In this document: positions 27,467-36,592 of the stretch, piece after piece
Position numbering within the stretch: the stretch's first letter is position 1
How the letters are laid out: the number at the start of each line of letters is the position of its first letter
Origin: Roseomonas populi
GTDB taxonomy: Bacteria > Pseudomonadota > Alphaproteobacteria > Acetobacterales > Acetobacteraceae
Reading direction: 5' to 3'
Assembly: GCF_024594815.1 (NCBI RefSeq)
Contig: NZ_JANJOU010000001.1
Location: 1-64,000, forward strand
DNA length: 64,000 nt
Translations under genes and position numbers: made by a program
Notes under the pieces: generated by a model
What the model was told of the DNA's origin: nothing
What the model saw: only the letters and a program-made list of their open reading frames with translations
The model's database searches: none

Positions 27467-28426
27467 GTGCTGGATCGCCGTAGTCTTCTCCTGAGCCCGC
27501 TGCTCGCCAAGTCCGCCCTCGCGCAGGAGAGCTTCCCGAGCCGGCCGGTCAGCTTCGTCGTGCCGCTCACGGCCGGCGGCCCCGCCGACGTTATCTTCCG
27601 CCCCCTCGGCAATGCGCTGCAGGCGGAGCTTGGGCAACCCGTGGTCATGGACTACCGGCCGGGCGCCGGCGGCACCGTGGCGATGGACTATGCCATCCGC
27701 TCCCGCCCCGATGGCCATACCCTGGCGATCGCCAGCAACAGCCAGTACGCGATCGCGCCGTTCCTATTCCCCATGCCCTACGACAATGACCGGGCCTACC
27801 TTCCGGTGATCCTCGTCGCGCAGGCGCCGAGCTTCGTGGTGGTGCACCGTTCCGTTCCCGCCAGCACGCTGGCGGAGCTGATCGCGCTGGCGAAGGGCAA
27901 GCCGGACGGGCTGAGCTTCGCCACCGCGGGCGTGGGCTTCACCAGCCATCTCGCGACGGAGCTGCTGATGGAGCGGGCGGGCGTCTCCATGCTGCACGTT
28001 CCCTATCGCGGGGCCTCCGCAGCCACCCAGGCGGTGGTGAGCGGTGAGGTGCAGATGAACTTCATGGAGGCCGCCTTCCTGGCTGGACAACTCCCGGGCG
28101 GCCAGATCCGGGCGCTGGCGGTCACGAGCCGGGAGCGGCACCCGCTTTTCCCCGACGTGCCGACCGTCGGGGAGGCCGGCATCCCCGGCTTCGAGACCGC
28201 CACCTACTGGGGGCTGGTCGCGCCCGCCGGCGTGCCCACGCCGGTGCTGGAGAGGCTGCGGGCCGCCTGCCTGCGCCACGTCGCCTCTGCCGAGGAACGC
28301 GCGCGGCTGATCCAGGCGGGCTTCCTGCCGGTGGCGGGCGACGCGGCGGCGTTCGAGCGGAACAAGGCCGAGGAGAGCGCCAAGTGGGGACCCCTCATCC
28401 GGTCCCGCAACATCCGCGTGACCTGA
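27467..28426 (+). CDS. Bug-family tripartite tricarboxylate transporter substrate-binding protein (orphan)
   Basis: A 319-residue periplasmic solute-binding protein. After a GTG start (GGAG nine bases upstream) comes the export signal LDRRSLLLSPLLAKSALAQ. The mature part has SFVVPLTAGGPADVIFRPL, YRPGAGGTVAMDYA, LHVPYRGASAATQAVVSGEV and FPDVPTVGEAGIPGFE, the hallmarks of Bug/TctC proteins. No TctA/TctB membrane genes are adjacent, which is typical for the expanded Bug families of some proteobacteria. Ligands are usually carboxylates; the specific one is unknown. It lies downstream of bpt and is convergent with parC. Confidence 0.9.
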   Translation: MLDRRSLLLSPLLAKSALAQESFPSRPVSFVVPLTAGGPADVIFRPLGNALQAELGQPVVMDYRPGAGGTVAMDYAIRSRPDGHTLAIASNSQYAIAPFLFPMPYDNDRAYLPVILVAQAPSFVVVHRSVPASTLAELIALAKGKPDGLSFATAGVGFTSHLATELLMERAGVSMLHVPYRGASAATQAVVSGEVQMNFMEAAFLAGQLPGGQIRALAVTSRERHPLFPDVPTVGEAGIPGFETATYWGLVAPAGVPTPVLERLRAACLRHVASAEERARLIQAGFLPVAGDAAAFERNKAEESAKWGPLIRSRNIRVT

Positions 28427-28431
28427 GCGGG

Positions 28432-28454
28432 GCGCCGGGCGTCGTGCCCGGCGC
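28432..28454. terminator. Bidirectional hairpin terminator between the Bug gene and parC
   Basis: A perfect 9-bp stem GCGCCGGGC / GCCCGGCGC with loop GTCGT fills the 31-bp gap between two convergent genes. It lacks a T-run, but both position and symmetry fit a shared terminator. Confidence 0.6.
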
Positions 28455-28457
28455 GGC

Positions 28458-30692
28458 TCAGCCGTCGAAGCGGTTGGACTTCGGGAAGCCGGTGGGCGGC
28501 ATCTTGCCCGCACCGCCGCGGTTGCCGCGCCAGGGGGCCAGCGCCGTCTCCGTGCGCGTGCGGTCGCCGAGCTGCCAGGTGAGGCCCTCGCGCCGCGCGT
28601 CGAAGACCTTCACGTCGGAGAGGCCGCCGTCGCGGTAGCCCTGCAGGGCCACGCCGCGCCCGCGCGCCAGCTCCGGCACCTGTTCCAGCGGGAAGACCAG
28701 CAGCTTGCGGTTCTCGCCGACCACCGCGACCGTGTCGCCCTGCGCAGGCACGGCGGCGGCCAGCGTGTCGGGCGCGTCCACCACCAGCACCTGCTTGCCC
28801 GTGCGCTTCTCCGCCAGCAGGTCCTCGCTCTTCGCCACGAAGCCGCGGCCGGAGGCGGAGGCGAGCAGGAACTTCATCCCCTCCCTCCAGACAAAGGCGG
28901 AGAGGACGTCGTCCTCGTTCCCCAGCTCCACCATCAGCCGCACCGGCTGCCCGTCGCCGCGGCCGCGCGGGATGGCATCGGCCTTGATCGTGTAGGCGCG
29001 GCCGTTGGAGGCCAGGAGCCCGATCCGGTCCGTCGTCTCGGCGTGCAGGAGCAGGGCGAGGCTGTCGCCCTCCTTGAAGCGCAGGCCGGAGGGGTCTTCC
29101 AGATGCCCCTTCTGCGCGCGCAGCCATCCCTTCTCGGAGAGGATAACGGTGATCGGCTCCTTCTCCACGAAGTGGCTCTCGTCGAAGACGACCGCCACGG
29201 CCTCCTTCTGCACCGTCCGCCGGTCCCCAAGCGCGCCGGAGCCGAACTTCTGCCGCGCCGCCTCGATCTCGTCCGCGATGCGGTCCCACTGCGCCTTCTC
29301 GCTGGAGAGCAGCTTTTGCAGCCCCTTCAGCTCCTTCGTCAGGCGCGTGTGCTCCTTGCGGATCTCCATCTCTTCCAGCTTGCGCAGGGCGCGCAGGCGC
29401 ATGTTGAGGATGGCCTCGGCCTGGTTGTCCGTTAGGCCGAAGGTCCGCATCAGGACCTCCTTCGGGTGGTCCTCCTCGCGGACGATCCGGATCACCTCGT
29501 CCAGGTTCAGGTAGACGATGAGGTAGCCGTCCAGGATCTCCAGCCGGCGCTCGATCGCGGCGAGGCGGTGCTTCGAGCGGCGGACCAGCACCACCTGCCG
29601 GTGGTCCAGCCAGGACCGCAGCACCTCCTTCAGCCCCATGACGCGCGGCGTGCGGTCCGCATCCAGCACGTTCATGTTCAGGGAGATGCGGCTCTCCAGC
29701 GGCGTCGCGCGGAACAGGCTCTCCATCAGCACGGCCGGGTCCACGGTGCGGGACTTAGGCTCCAGCACCAGCCGCACCTTGTCCGTGCTCTCGTCCCGCA
29801 CATCCGCCAGCAGCGGAAGCTTCTTCGCCTCCAGCAGCTCCGCGATCTGCTCGATCAGGCGGGACTTCTGGACCTGGTACGGGATTTCCGTGACGACGAC
29901 GTGCCAGGTGCCGTTCTTCAGCGCCTCCTTCTCCCAGCGCGCGCGCAGGCGGAAGCCGCCGCGGCCGGTTTCGTAGGCGTTCAGCACGCTGTCCGCCGGC
30001 TCCACCATGATGCCGCCCGTGGGGAAGTCCGGGCCGGGCATGTGGGCGAGGAGGCCGGCGGTGGTGACCTCCGGGTTGCGGATCAGCTCCAGTGCGGCGG
30101 CGCAGCACTCGCCGGCATTGTGCGGCGGGATGCTGGTCGCCATGCCCACCGCGATACCGTTCGCGCCGTTCGCCAGCAGGTTCGGGAAGGCGGCCGGCAG
30201 AACCACCGGCTCCTGCTCCTCCCCGTCATAGGTCGGGCGGAAATCGACGGCGTCCTCGTCGATCCCCTCCAGCAGGGCCTTCGCCACCTCGGTCAGCTTG
30301 GCCTCGGTGTAGCGCATGGCCGCGGCGTTATCGCCGTCGATGTTGCCGAAGTTGCCCTGGCCCTCCACCAGCGGGTAGCGCGCGGCGAAGTCCTGCGCGA
30401 GCCGCACCAGCGCCTCGTACACGCTGGCGTCGCCGTGCGGGTGATACTTGCCGATCACGTCGCCCACGACGCGCGCGCACTTCTTGAACCCGCCCGCCGG
30501 ATCCAGCCGCAGCTGCTGCATGGCCCAGAGCAGGCGCCGGTGCACGGGCTTCAGCCCGTCCCGCACATCCGGCAGGGAACGCGCCATGATGGTGGACATG
30601 GCGTAGGCGAGGTAGCGCTCGGACAGGGCCCCGGCGAGCGGGGTCTCGTGGATGCGCCCCCCCTCGGGGAGCGCCTTGAGGTCGTCTGGCAT
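28458..30692 (-). CDS. parC: DNA topoisomerase IV subunit A
   Basis: Breakage-reunion subunit of topoisomerase IV that unlinks replicated chromosomes. The 744 residues start near [21 protein letters not shown] and include the quinolone-determining region with [15 protein letters not shown] and the active Tyr in [11 protein letters not shown]. The coiled coil ([16 protein letters not shown]) and a C-terminal beta-pinwheel follow. The short C-terminal domain and lack of a GyrA-box-like stretch favour ParC over GyrA. parE is not in the window. Confidence 0.95.
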   Translation of the reverse strand: MPDDLKALPEGGRIHETPLAGALSERYLAYAMSTIMARSLPDVRDGLKPVHRRLLWAMQQLRLDPAGGFKKCARVVGDVIGKYHPHGDASVYEALVRLAQDFAARYPLVEGQGNFGNIDGDNAAAMRYTEAKLTEVAKALLEGIDEDAVDFRPTYDGEEQEPVVLPAAFPNLLANGANGIAVGMATSIPPHNAGECCAAALELIRNPEVTTAGLLAHMPGPDFPTGGIMVEPADSVLNAYETGRGGFRLRARWEKEALKNGTWHVVVTEIPYQVQKSRLIEQIAELLEAKKLPLLADVRDESTDKVRLVLEPKSRTVDPAVLMESLFRATPLESRISLNMNVLDADRTPRVMGLKEVLRSWLDHRQVVLVRRSKHRLAAIERRLEILDGYLIVYLNLDEVIRIVREEDHPKEVLMRTFGLTDNQAEAILNMRLRALRKLEEMEIRKEHTRLTKELKGLQKLLSSEKAQWDRIADEIEAARQKFGSGALGDRRTVQKEAVAVVFDESHFVEKEPITVILSEKGWLRAQKGHLEDPSGLRFKEGDSLALLLHAETTDRIGLLASNGRAYTIKADAIPRGRGDGQPVRLMVELGNEDDVLSAFVWREGMKFLLASASGRGFVAKSEDLLAEKRTGKQVLVVDAPDTLAAAVPAQGDTVAVVGENRKLLVFPLEQVPELARGRGVALQGYRDGGLSDVKVFDARREGLTWQLGDRTRTETALAPWRGNRGGAGKMPPTGFPKSNRFDG

Positions 30693-30836
30693 GGCGGCCC
30701 AGGCCCTCTGTTCTCAATTCGTTCAGGTGGTTCCGTTCTAGCAGGCCGGGCGCCGCGGCGCCAGGGCACGGCCATGTTGATGGACCACCGGGCGGGCAGA
30801 GGTTAGCAGGGGGCGAAGCGACGAGGAGGATTCCGC

Positions 30837-32429
30837 ATGGCGCAGCGCGGATCGAGCAGGACGATCGGCACGGTGGCAGGGGCCATGATGGGTGTCGCGG
30901 CGATGCTGGCGGCGGGCGGGGCCGGCGCGCAGTCGCCCGCCCGGCCAGCACCGGAAGGCCCGGCCAAGGGGCCCGCCACCCCCTCCCCTTCGCGCCCTGG
31001 CCAAGCCGCCGCGCCGGCGCCGGCGCCGGCCTATGCGCTTAACGCCGCCGACGCCGCCCGCACCCCGCCGCTGCAGCCGGACCGCCCCGTGCAGGTGAAC
31101 CTCCGCCGCGGGCAGCAGGCTTTCTTCCGCGTGGCGCCGGAGGCGGGCCAGGCCTGGGCCGTGACCACGCGCCGCCTCGCCCGCAGCACGGACACGGTGC
31201 TGGCCGCGCTGAACGAGGGCGGCGAGGTGGTGGCCGAGGACGATGATGGCGGGCAGGAGAGCCTTGCCTCCCGCCTGGAGATCCAGCCCGGCGACGGCGC
31301 GCGGCTGATCCGCGCCGGCGTGCTGGACGATTCCGGCGGACGCTTCGAGGTGGTGCTGACGCGCGAGGCGGTGCTGCCCCCGCCGGACTTCGCCACCACG
31401 CGCGAGGACGCGGCCAACCGCCCGCCCCTGGCGGCCGGGCAGGCCGTGCGGGTGCGGCTGCGGCGCAACCAGCAGGCCTTCTTCCGCCTGCCGGACGACC
31501 GCACGGACCTGATCGCCGTCACGCGCGATCTGTCCCAGAACACGGACACCGCCCTGGCACTGCTCGACTCCACAGGTCGGGTCCTGGCGGAGAACGACGA
31601 TTCCGAGCGCGGCCTGGCCTCCGTCCTCACGGTCTCCCGCGCGGCGGAGGGGCCGCTGCTCCTGCGGGCGAGCCTCGTGAACGAAGGCACGGGAAGCTTC
31701 GAGGTGATGCTGGAGCGGGAGGCCCCCCTGCCCCCGCCCGACTACCCCGCCACCCTGGAGGCGGCGCGCGCCCGCGGTCCGCTCTCGCCCGGGCAGGCCG
31801 TGCGGATTGAGCTGGCGCGCGAGGGGCAGGCGATCTTCGCCCTGCCCGAGGGCCAGAGCCTCACCCTCCTCACCCGCGACCTCAGCGAGAACGCCGACAC
31901 GGTGCTGGCCCTGCTGGACGCAGCCGGCGAGCAGGTGGCGGAGGACGATGACGGAGGCGGCGGCGTTGCCTCCCGCATTGCCACCTCGGCCGCTTCCCGC
32001 CCGGCCGCCTTCGTGCGCGCCACGCTGCTGAACGGCGCGCGCGGCAGGTTCGAGCTGGTGGCGCAGGGCGCGGCGGAGGCCACCCCGGGCGGTGCTTCCA
32101 CGAGCCTGGCCGACGCGGCGCGCCGCCCGACCCTGGTGCTGGGCGAGGCCGTGCGGGTGCGTCTGGAGGCCGGTGGGGAGGCCTTCATCGCCCTGCCGCA
32201 TGACGGCCGCCCGGCCCAGGCCCTGACCTTCGACCTGGAGGCCGAAGTGGACACGGAACTGGCCCTGGTGGACGAGAACGGCGCGGTGCTGGCGGAGAAC
32301 GACGACGCGGACGGCCTGGCATCCCGCGTGGACGTGCCGCCCACGCCGCGCCCCGCCTTCCTGCGGGTGAAGATGGTGGATGAGAAGGCCGGCTCGTTCA
32401 GCCTCGTCCTGGTGCGCCCGGCGCCCTGA
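30837..32429 (+). CDS. Secreted protein with four tandem PPC-like repeats, function unknown
   Basis: A 530-residue protein with a signal peptide (hydrophobic to AAGGAGAQS, about 1-32) and an Ala/Pro-rich linker (about 33-66). Four repeats of about 105-110 residues follow, at about 66-176, 185-294, 304-409 and 422-527. Each has AxRxPPLxxGQAVRVxLxRGQQAFFxL, an STDTVLALLD-type strand and an acidic turn (AEDDDGGQ, AENDDSER, AEDDDGGG, AENDDADG) followed by LASR/V. This resembles the bacterial pre-peptidase C-terminal (PPC) beta-sandwich. There is no protease or other catalytic domain. GGAGG lies eight bases before the ATG. It is divergent from parC and convergent with recO, so there is no operon partner. 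Family assignment is by pattern only. Confidence 0.72.
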   Translation: MAQRGSSRTIGTVAGAMMGVAAMLAAGGAGAQSPARPAPEGPAKGPATPSPSRPGQAAAPAPAPAYALNAADAARTPPLQPDRPVQVNLRRGQQAFFRVAPEAGQAWAVTTRRLARSTDTVLAALNEGGEVVAEDDDGGQESLASRLEIQPGDGARLIRAGVLDDSGGRFEVVLTREAVLPPPDFATTREDAANRPPLAAGQAVRVRLRRNQQAFFRLPDDRTDLIAVTRDLSQNTDTALALLDSTGRVLAENDDSERGLASVLTVSRAAEGPLLLRASLVNEGTGSFEVMLEREAPLPPPDYPATLEAARARGPLSPGQAVRIELAREGQAIFALPEGQSLTLLTRDLSENADTVLALLDAAGEQVAEDDDGGGGVASRIATSAASRPAAFVRATLLNGARGRFELVAQGAAEATPGGASTSLADAARRPTLVLGEAVRVRLEAGGEAFIALPHDGRPAQALTFDLEAEVDTELALVDENGAVLAENDDADGLASRVDVPPTPRPAFLRVKMVDEKAGSFSLVLVRPAP

Positions 32430-32441
32430 GGCGCGGGCCGG

Positions 32442-33206
32442 TCAGGCTGCGGGCGGCGCTTCCGCCGGTGCCGCGGCCTGGGCCAGGGCGTCCACCCGGT
32501 CGGCCAGCGCCTGCCGGGCGGCCGGCACGGGGCGGTGGTGCACGCCGAAGGCGTCGCGGGCCAGGAAATGGCCGGTCAGGCGCAGCGCGTCGGACCAGTC
32601 CTTGGGCCCGCTGGGCAGGGTGGCCTTCCTCAGGAAGGGCGGCAGGACCAGCATCCGGTCGCCATAGGGCGCGGCGATGTCCGAGCGCACGGCGCGGCCG
32701 GATTTCGGAGAGACGTGGGTGAGGCCTTGCGTGTCCCCCGTCATCGCGCAGCGGGAGAGGTCCAGGCCGTAGCCCAACTCCGCCAGCAGCAGCATTTCCC
32801 ACTGCGCATAATCCGGGATGACCTCCACCGCGCCGGTCTGCAGGTGGGCGATGATCGGCAGCAGGGCGCGGAAGGCCGCGGGGTGCGCCTCCCGCTCCGG
32901 CAGCGCCTCCATCGCCACGGCGCAGGCGGAGGACAGCAGGGCAAGGGCGAGCGGGTCCTCCATCGCGAGGGCCGCGGTGGGGTGCACGAGTTCACCGGAG
33001 AGGTGGCCGAGCTGGTCGGACAGCCGCGCGACCCAGCGCGCCTCCACCAGGTTGCCGGGCAGCCAGGTCGCCACCTGCCCGCGGGAAGCGCCGCCCTTCA
33101 CCAGCCCGGCGTGGCGCCCGTGCTCCTCGGTCAGCAGGGTGACCACCGCGCCTCCCTCGCCGAGGGGGCGCGAATCCAGCACGATCGCGGGGGCGGTCCA
33201 TTCCAT
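32442..33206 (-). CDS. recO: DNA repair protein RecO
   Basis: Recombination mediator of the RecFOR pathway, 254 residues. The N-terminal OB-fold shows PAIVLDSRPLGEGGAVVTLLTEEHGRHAGLVKG (read in parts) and the helical domain follows with LLLAELGYGLDLSRCAMTG. The zinc-finger cysteines of some RecO proteins are mostly absent, as usual in alphaproteobacteria. It is the last gene of the lepB-rnc-era-recO block, 32 bp after era. Confidence 0.93.
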   Translation of the reverse strand: MEWTAPAIVLDSRPLGEGGAVVTLLTEEHGRHAGLVKGGASRGQVATWLPGNLVEARWVARLSDQLGHLSGELVHPTAALAMEDPLALALLSSACAVAMEALPEREAHPAAFRALLPIIAHLQTGAVEVIPDYAQWEMLLLAELGYGLDLSRCAMTGDTQGLTHVSPKSGRAVRSDIAAPYGDRMLVLPPFLRKATLPSGPKDWSDALRLTGHFLARDAFGVHHRPVPAARQALADRVDALAQAAAPAEAPPAA

Positions 33207-33238
33207 GCCGGGAAGATGGGGCGTTCCCGGCTTCGCCG

Positions 33239-34201
33239 CTACTCCAGGTCCTCGAGGCCGAGGGCGCGCAGCCGGCCCCGCTCCTCGTCCCAGCCCGGCC
33301 GGTCCTTCACGTTGAGGAACAGGTGCACCGGCCGCTCCAGCAGCTTCGTCAGCTCGGTGCGCGCCCTCTGGCCGATCTCGCGGATGCGGCTGCCCTTGTC
33401 GCCGATCAGGATGGCCTTCTGGGAGGCGCGGCCGACGTAGATCGTGCAATCGATCCGGACGGAGCCGTCCTTCCGCTCCTGCCAGGATTCGGTCTCCACC
33501 GTCGCGTGATGGGGTACCTCCTCATGCGTCTGCCGCAGGATCTGCTCGCGCACGATCTCGGCGGCCAGCATCCGGTCCGGCACGTCCGAAAGCTCATCCT
33601 CAGGGAAGAGCCACGGCCCCTGTGGCATGGCCTCGCAGAGCTGGGTGCGCAGCCGGTCCACCCCATCGCCCGTTTCGGCGGAGACCATGAAGGTCTCCTG
33701 GAAGGACAGCATCTCGTTCAGCTCGGCTGTCAGCGGCAGCAGGCGCTTGGTGTCGAACAGGTCGGTCTTGTTCAGCACCAGCCAGAGCGGCGGCGCCCCC
33801 TTGGCCAGCTTCTTCACGATGGCCCGCAGCGGGTCTGTCACGCCCGCCCGCGCATCCACCACCAGCATCGCCATGTCCGCGTCCTGCGCCCCGCCCCAGG
33901 CGGCGGCGACCATGGCGCGGTCCAGGCGCCGCTTGGGCGCGAAGATCCCCGGCGTGTCCGTCAGCACCACCTGGGACCGGCCCTCGGTGATGATGGCACG
34001 GATGCGGAAGCGCGTGGTCTGCGGCTTGTTGGAGACGATCGAGACCTTCGCCCCCGTCAGCCGGTTCACCAGCGTGGACTTGCCGGCATTCGGCGCGCCG
34101 AGCACGGCGGCGATGCCCGCGCGGGGCGGTCCGTCCGGCAGGGCGGGGCCATCCTCGTGCGGGGCGTCCTCGGGCGGCGTCTCGGCAGGTTCGTCAGCCA
34201 C
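33239..34201 (-). CDS. era: GTPase Era
   Basis: Essential GTPase that binds the 3' end of 16S rRNA in 30S assembly. The 320 residues have a Pro/Glu/Asp-rich leader (about 1-25), then the G domain: G1 GAPNAGKSTL, G2 region PQTTRFRIRAI, G3 DTPGIF, G4 NKTD, G5 SAETGDG. The KH domain follows with YVGRASQKAILIGDKGSRIREIG. Its start overlaps the rnc end by eight bases, so ribosome maturation genes are coupled. Confidence 0.97.
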   Translation of the reverse strand: MADEPAETPPEDAPHEDGPALPDGPPRAGIAAVLGAPNAGKSTLVNRLTGAKVSIVSNKPQTTRFRIRAIITEGRSQVVLTDTPGIFAPKRRLDRAMVAAAWGGAQDADMAMLVVDARAGVTDPLRAIVKKLAKGAPPLWLVLNKTDLFDTKRLLPLTAELNEMLSFQETFMVSAETGDGVDRLRTQLCEAMPQGPWLFPEDELSDVPDRMLAAEIVREQILRQTHEEVPHHATVETESWQERKDGSVRIDCTIYVGRASQKAILIGDKGSRIREIGQRARTELTKLLERPVHLFLNVKDRPGWDEERGRLRALGLEDLE

Positions 34202-34877
34202 GGCCCAACTCCGTCAGCAGCGCCTCGGCGGCCGATTGCTCGGCGGCGCGCTTGCTGTCGCCGGTGGCCTCCGCGACCTTGCCGCAGGCCGTGACGGAAA
34301 CGGTGAAGAGCGGCGCGTGGGAGGGTCCCTCCGTGCCGATTAGCGCGTATTCCGGCAGGCCCTGGCCCCGGCCGAGCGAGAATTCCTGCAGCCGGCTCTT
34401 CGCCGACATGGGCGGGGTGGCGTCGGCCTCCATGGCCTCGCCCCATTCGCGGCGGATGAAGTCCCGCGCCGCTTGCAGCCCGGCATCGAGATAGAGGGCG
34501 CCGATCAGCGCCTCCGTCGCGTCGGCCACCACGTTGGCGCGCTGGCGCAGCCCCGTGCGGCCCTCGGCTGGCGGGATGCGGAGCGCGGCGGGCAGGCCGA
34601 TGGCGTCGCCGACCTTCGCCAGCGTATCGGCAGCCACCAGCACGGCGAGGCGCTTGCCCAGCTCCCCTTCCCGCTCCTGCGGGAAGCGCTCGCTCAGCCA
34701 TTCCGCCATGCAGAGGGCCAGGACGCGGTCGCCCAGGAACTCCAGCCGCTCGTTCGAATCGAGCTGGCGGCGCTTGGGGTCGGCGGCGGACCGATGCGTG
34801 AGGGCCTGTTCCAGCAGCGCGGCGTCGCGGAACTCGTGGCCCAGCCGGCCGGCGAGGGCGGCGACGGGGGCTTTCAC
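34194..34877 (-). CDS. rnc: Ribonuclease III
   Basis: Double-strand RNA endonuclease that processes rRNA precursors and regulatory RNAs. The 227 residues hold the signature NERLEFLGDRVLAL with catalytic Glu/Asp, a second acidic site in ADATEALIGALYLDAG, and a C-terminal dsRNA-binding domain (SRLQEFSLGRGQGLPEY to GDSKRAAEQSAAEALL). The GTG start lies 16 bp after lepB, with AAGG upstream. No better start exists before the conserved LAGRLGHEF segment. Confidence 0.96.
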   Translation of the reverse strand: MKAPVAALAGRLGHEFRDAALLEQALTHRSAADPKRRQLDSNERLEFLGDRVLALCMAEWLSERFPQEREGELGKRLAVLVAADTLAKVGDAIGLPAALRIPPAEGRTGLRQRANVVADATEALIGALYLDAGLQAARDFIRREWGEAMEADATPPMSAKSRLQEFSLGRGQGLPEYALIGTEGPSHAPLFTVSVTACGKVAEATGDSKRAAEQSAAEALLTELGRG

Positions 34878-34893
34878 GGGGACAGGACCTTCA

Positions 34894-35646
34894 TCAGCGG
34901 ACGCCCGAGAAGATGCGGGACCAGCGGACGGCGAAGGGCCAGGCCCAGACCTCCCACCAGTTCGCCGAGCCGTCCCAGGAGAAGAAGATGAACTCCGCGC
35001 GGCCGACAAGGTTCTCCACCGGCACGAAGCCCACATAGTTGGTGGCGCGGCTGTCCAGCGAGTTGTCGCGGTTGTCGCCCATGGCGAAGACATGGTTGGG
35101 CGGGACCACGAATTCCTGGGTGTTGTCGTAGGGACCGTCGTCGGTCTGCTCGAGGATGTCGTGCGTGCGCCCGGGCGCGTCCGCGCTCGGCGGCAGCGTT
35201 TCGCGGTACAGGTTCACCGTCAGGCGCGGGCCGTCGCCCTCCACCGTGTAGGGGCCGACGCGGTTGCGCGTGACGGGCTGGCCGTTGATCCGCAGCACGC
35301 CGCCGCGGACCTGGATGCGGTCGCCGGGCAGGCCGACGATGCGCTTGATGTAGTCCGTCACGCCGTCCCGCGGCAGCTTGAACACGGCCACGTCCCCGCG
35401 CGCCGGCAGGCTGCCGAGGATGCGGCCGCTGAACAGGTTCGGGCTGAAGGGCAGCGAGGCGCGGGAATAACCGTAGGAGTACTTGGAGACGAAGAGGTAA
35501 TCGCCCACCAGCAGGGTGGGGATCATGCTGCCGGAGGGGATGTTGAACGGCTCGAAGGCGATGGTGCGGATGCCGATGGCGATCAGGCCCGCGTAGAGGA
35601 TCGTCTTCAGGCTCTCCAGCCAGCCGCCGGAGGACTTCTTGCTCAT
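34894..35646 (-). CDS. lepB: Signal peptidase I
   Basis: Inner-membrane protease that removes signal peptides in the periplasm. The 250-residue product has one N-terminal membrane segment (about 14-29), the catalytic S40 in FNIPSGSMIPTL, the catalytic K101 in DYIKRIVGLPGD, and boxes D and E in GDNRDNSLDSR. It leads the lepB-rnc-era-recO unit. The upstream gap of about 210 bp is the largest in the window. Confidence 0.97.
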   Translation of the reverse strand: MSKKSSGGWLESLKTILYAGLIAIGIRTIAFEPFNIPSGSMIPTLLVGDYLFVSKYSYGYSRASLPFSPNLFSGRILGSLPARGDVAVFKLPRDGVTDYIKRIVGLPGDRIQVRGGVLRINGQPVTRNRVGPYTVEGDGPRLTVNLYRETLPPSADAPGRTHDILEQTDDGPYDNTQEFVVPPNHVFAMGDNRDNSLDSRATNYVGFVPVENLVGRAEFIFFSWDGSANWWEVWAWPFAVRWSRIFSGVR

Positions 35647-35815
35647 CGTGCGCTTGCTCGCGGGCCTACCCGGTTGGCCGTGCGTCCCAGGGTTCGGGTC
35701 GTGCCACCGCGTCGCGGGTGGGTGCGACAGATGCGGGCTCCTGTCAAGGAAGCGGCCTCTTTCCAGGCCCTCCGGAATGGTGGCGCTCGTCGCCCGGGTG
35801 GCACGGAAAAGTGAG

Positions 35816-35845
35816 TTGGACTAATCCCTATAACGCCGATAGGAT
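35816..35845 (+). promoter_or_regulatory. Candidate sigma-70-type promoter for the small orphan gene
   Basis: TTGGAC (35816-35821) and TAGGAT (35840-35845) are separated by 18 bases; an alternative -10 is TATAAC at 35829. The match is moderate, but the AT-rich island is exceptional here and sits directly in front of a start codon. Confidence 0.35.
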
Positions 35846-35847
35846 TA
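35822..35847. repeat. AT-rich dyad between the -35 and -10 elements
   Basis: Left arm TAATCCCTAT (35822-35831), spacer AACGCCG, right arm ATAGGATTA (35839-35847). The arms are complementary except for one extra C. The dyad covers the promoter spacer and -10 region and ends where the ribosome-binding AAGG of the next gene begins. It could be a repressor operator or an RNA hairpin next to the ribosome-binding site. Confidence 0.55.
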
Positions 35848-35858
35848 AGGTAGATCGG

Positions 35859-36101
35859 ATGGAGCGTATCCCAATGACCTTCCGCGACCCGATGCGTAGC
35901 AATCCCTCGCGCCGCCAAGCGCCCGCCGCCGTGCCGGCACCGGCCGACCTGCCGCCGAGCCTGACCCGGCCCTTCCGGAAAGAGACGCCGCAGGAGGCGG
36001 TGGAACGCGCCGCGCGGGCGCAGCCGGCAGCAACCGGCGCCGGCGATTTGGCCTTCGTGGCCGCCATGCTGGCCAAGCGCGGGGTCGCCAAGGAAAACTA
36101 G
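35859..36101 (+). CDS. Small protein of unknown function (80 residues)
   Basis: I do not recognise a family. The product starts MERIPMTFRDPMRSNPSRRQ, has a Pro/Ala-rich middle, then KETPQEAVERAARAQ and ends DLAFVAAMLAKRGVAKEN, a possible short amphipathic helix. There is no signal peptide or cysteine. AAGG lies eight bases before the first ATG. A second ATG five codons later, with GGAG about nine bases upstream, would give 75 residues. It is transcribed against acpS and away from lepB, interrupting an otherwise conserved leftward block. It could be lineage-specific; coding status rests on the ribosome-binding site, the upstream promoter-like DNA and an uninterrupted frame. Confidence 0.6.
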   Translation: MERIPMTFRDPMRSNPSRRQAPAAVPAPADLPPSLTRPFRKETPQEAVERAARAQPAATGAGDLAFVAAMLAKRGVAKEN

Positions 36102-36158
36102 GACAGGCAGGTCGCACCGCGGCGCCCTGCCGAAGGGCGGTCGCCGCGCTTTCCGGCG

Positions 36159-36178
36159 GGATCGCCCTACGGCGATCC
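36159..36178. terminator. Hairpin between the convergent small gene and acpS
   Basis: A perfect 8-bp stem GGATCGCC / GGCGATCC with loop CTAC. The acpS stop codon lies in the loop, so the hairpin covers the acpS end. It is placed to stop transcription from either side. Confidence 0.45.
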
Positions 36179-36592
36179 GCCCGGCACGGGCGGGATCGGG
36201 ACGGCGGAAATGATCACGACCGCCTCCGCGTACGGGTACTCGTCCGTCATCGTCAGCGAGACCTGGGCCAAGTGGCCAGGGGGCGTCATCGCCGCCAGCC
36301 GCTCCGCCGCGCCGCCGGTCATCCGCAGCGTCGGCTGACCGGACGGCAGGTTGACCACGCCCAGGTCGCGCCAGAACACCCCGGCCCGGAACCCCGTGCC
36401 CAGCGCCTTCGAGGCCGCTTCCTTCGCCGCGAAGCGCTTGGCGTAGGTCGGGATGCGGGTCAGGCCCCGCCGCTCTGCCTTCGCCCGCTCGACATCGGTG
36501 AAGATGCGGGAGAGGAACCGGTCCCCGTGCCGCTCGATGGTCCGCTCGATCCGGCGGATGTCCACCATGTCGTTTCCAAGACCGAGGATCAC
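36167..36592 (-). CDS. acpS: Holo-[acyl-carrier-protein] synthase
   Basis: Attaches the phosphopantetheine arm to ACP, which serves FabH and later fatty acid synthesis. The 141 residues show the signature [16 protein letters not shown] with the metal-binding Asp, [10 protein letters not shown], and [16 protein letters not shown] with catalytic Lys/Glu. The GTG start overlaps the rsh stop as GTGA, so acpS is coupled to the stringent-response gene. The C-terminus is a little longer than usual (Pro-rich tail). Confidence 0.95.
   Translation of the reverse strand: MILGLGNDMVDIRRIERTIERHGDRFLSRIFTDVERAKAERRGLTRIPTYAKRFAAKEAASKALGTGFRAGVFWRDLGVVNLPSGQPTLRMTGGAAERLAAMTPPGHLAQVSLTMTDEYPYAEAVVIISAVPIPPVPGGSP

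Larger units (their letters stand above)
35647..35858. other. Longest gene-free gap, between divergent lepB and a small orphan gene
   Basis: About 212 bp. The left two thirds are ordinary GC-rich sequence in which I see no clear signal for lepB. The right end (from about 35805) is markedly AT-rich for this genome and holds the promoter-like elements and the dyad listed separately. Confidence 0.6.

Noticed and set aside
30749..30762. A perfect 14-bp palindrome GGCGCCGCGGCGCC between parC and the repeat protein
   Set aside because: At this GC content perfect GC-only palindromes of this length are expected several times by chance in 64 kb, and nothing else marks the site.
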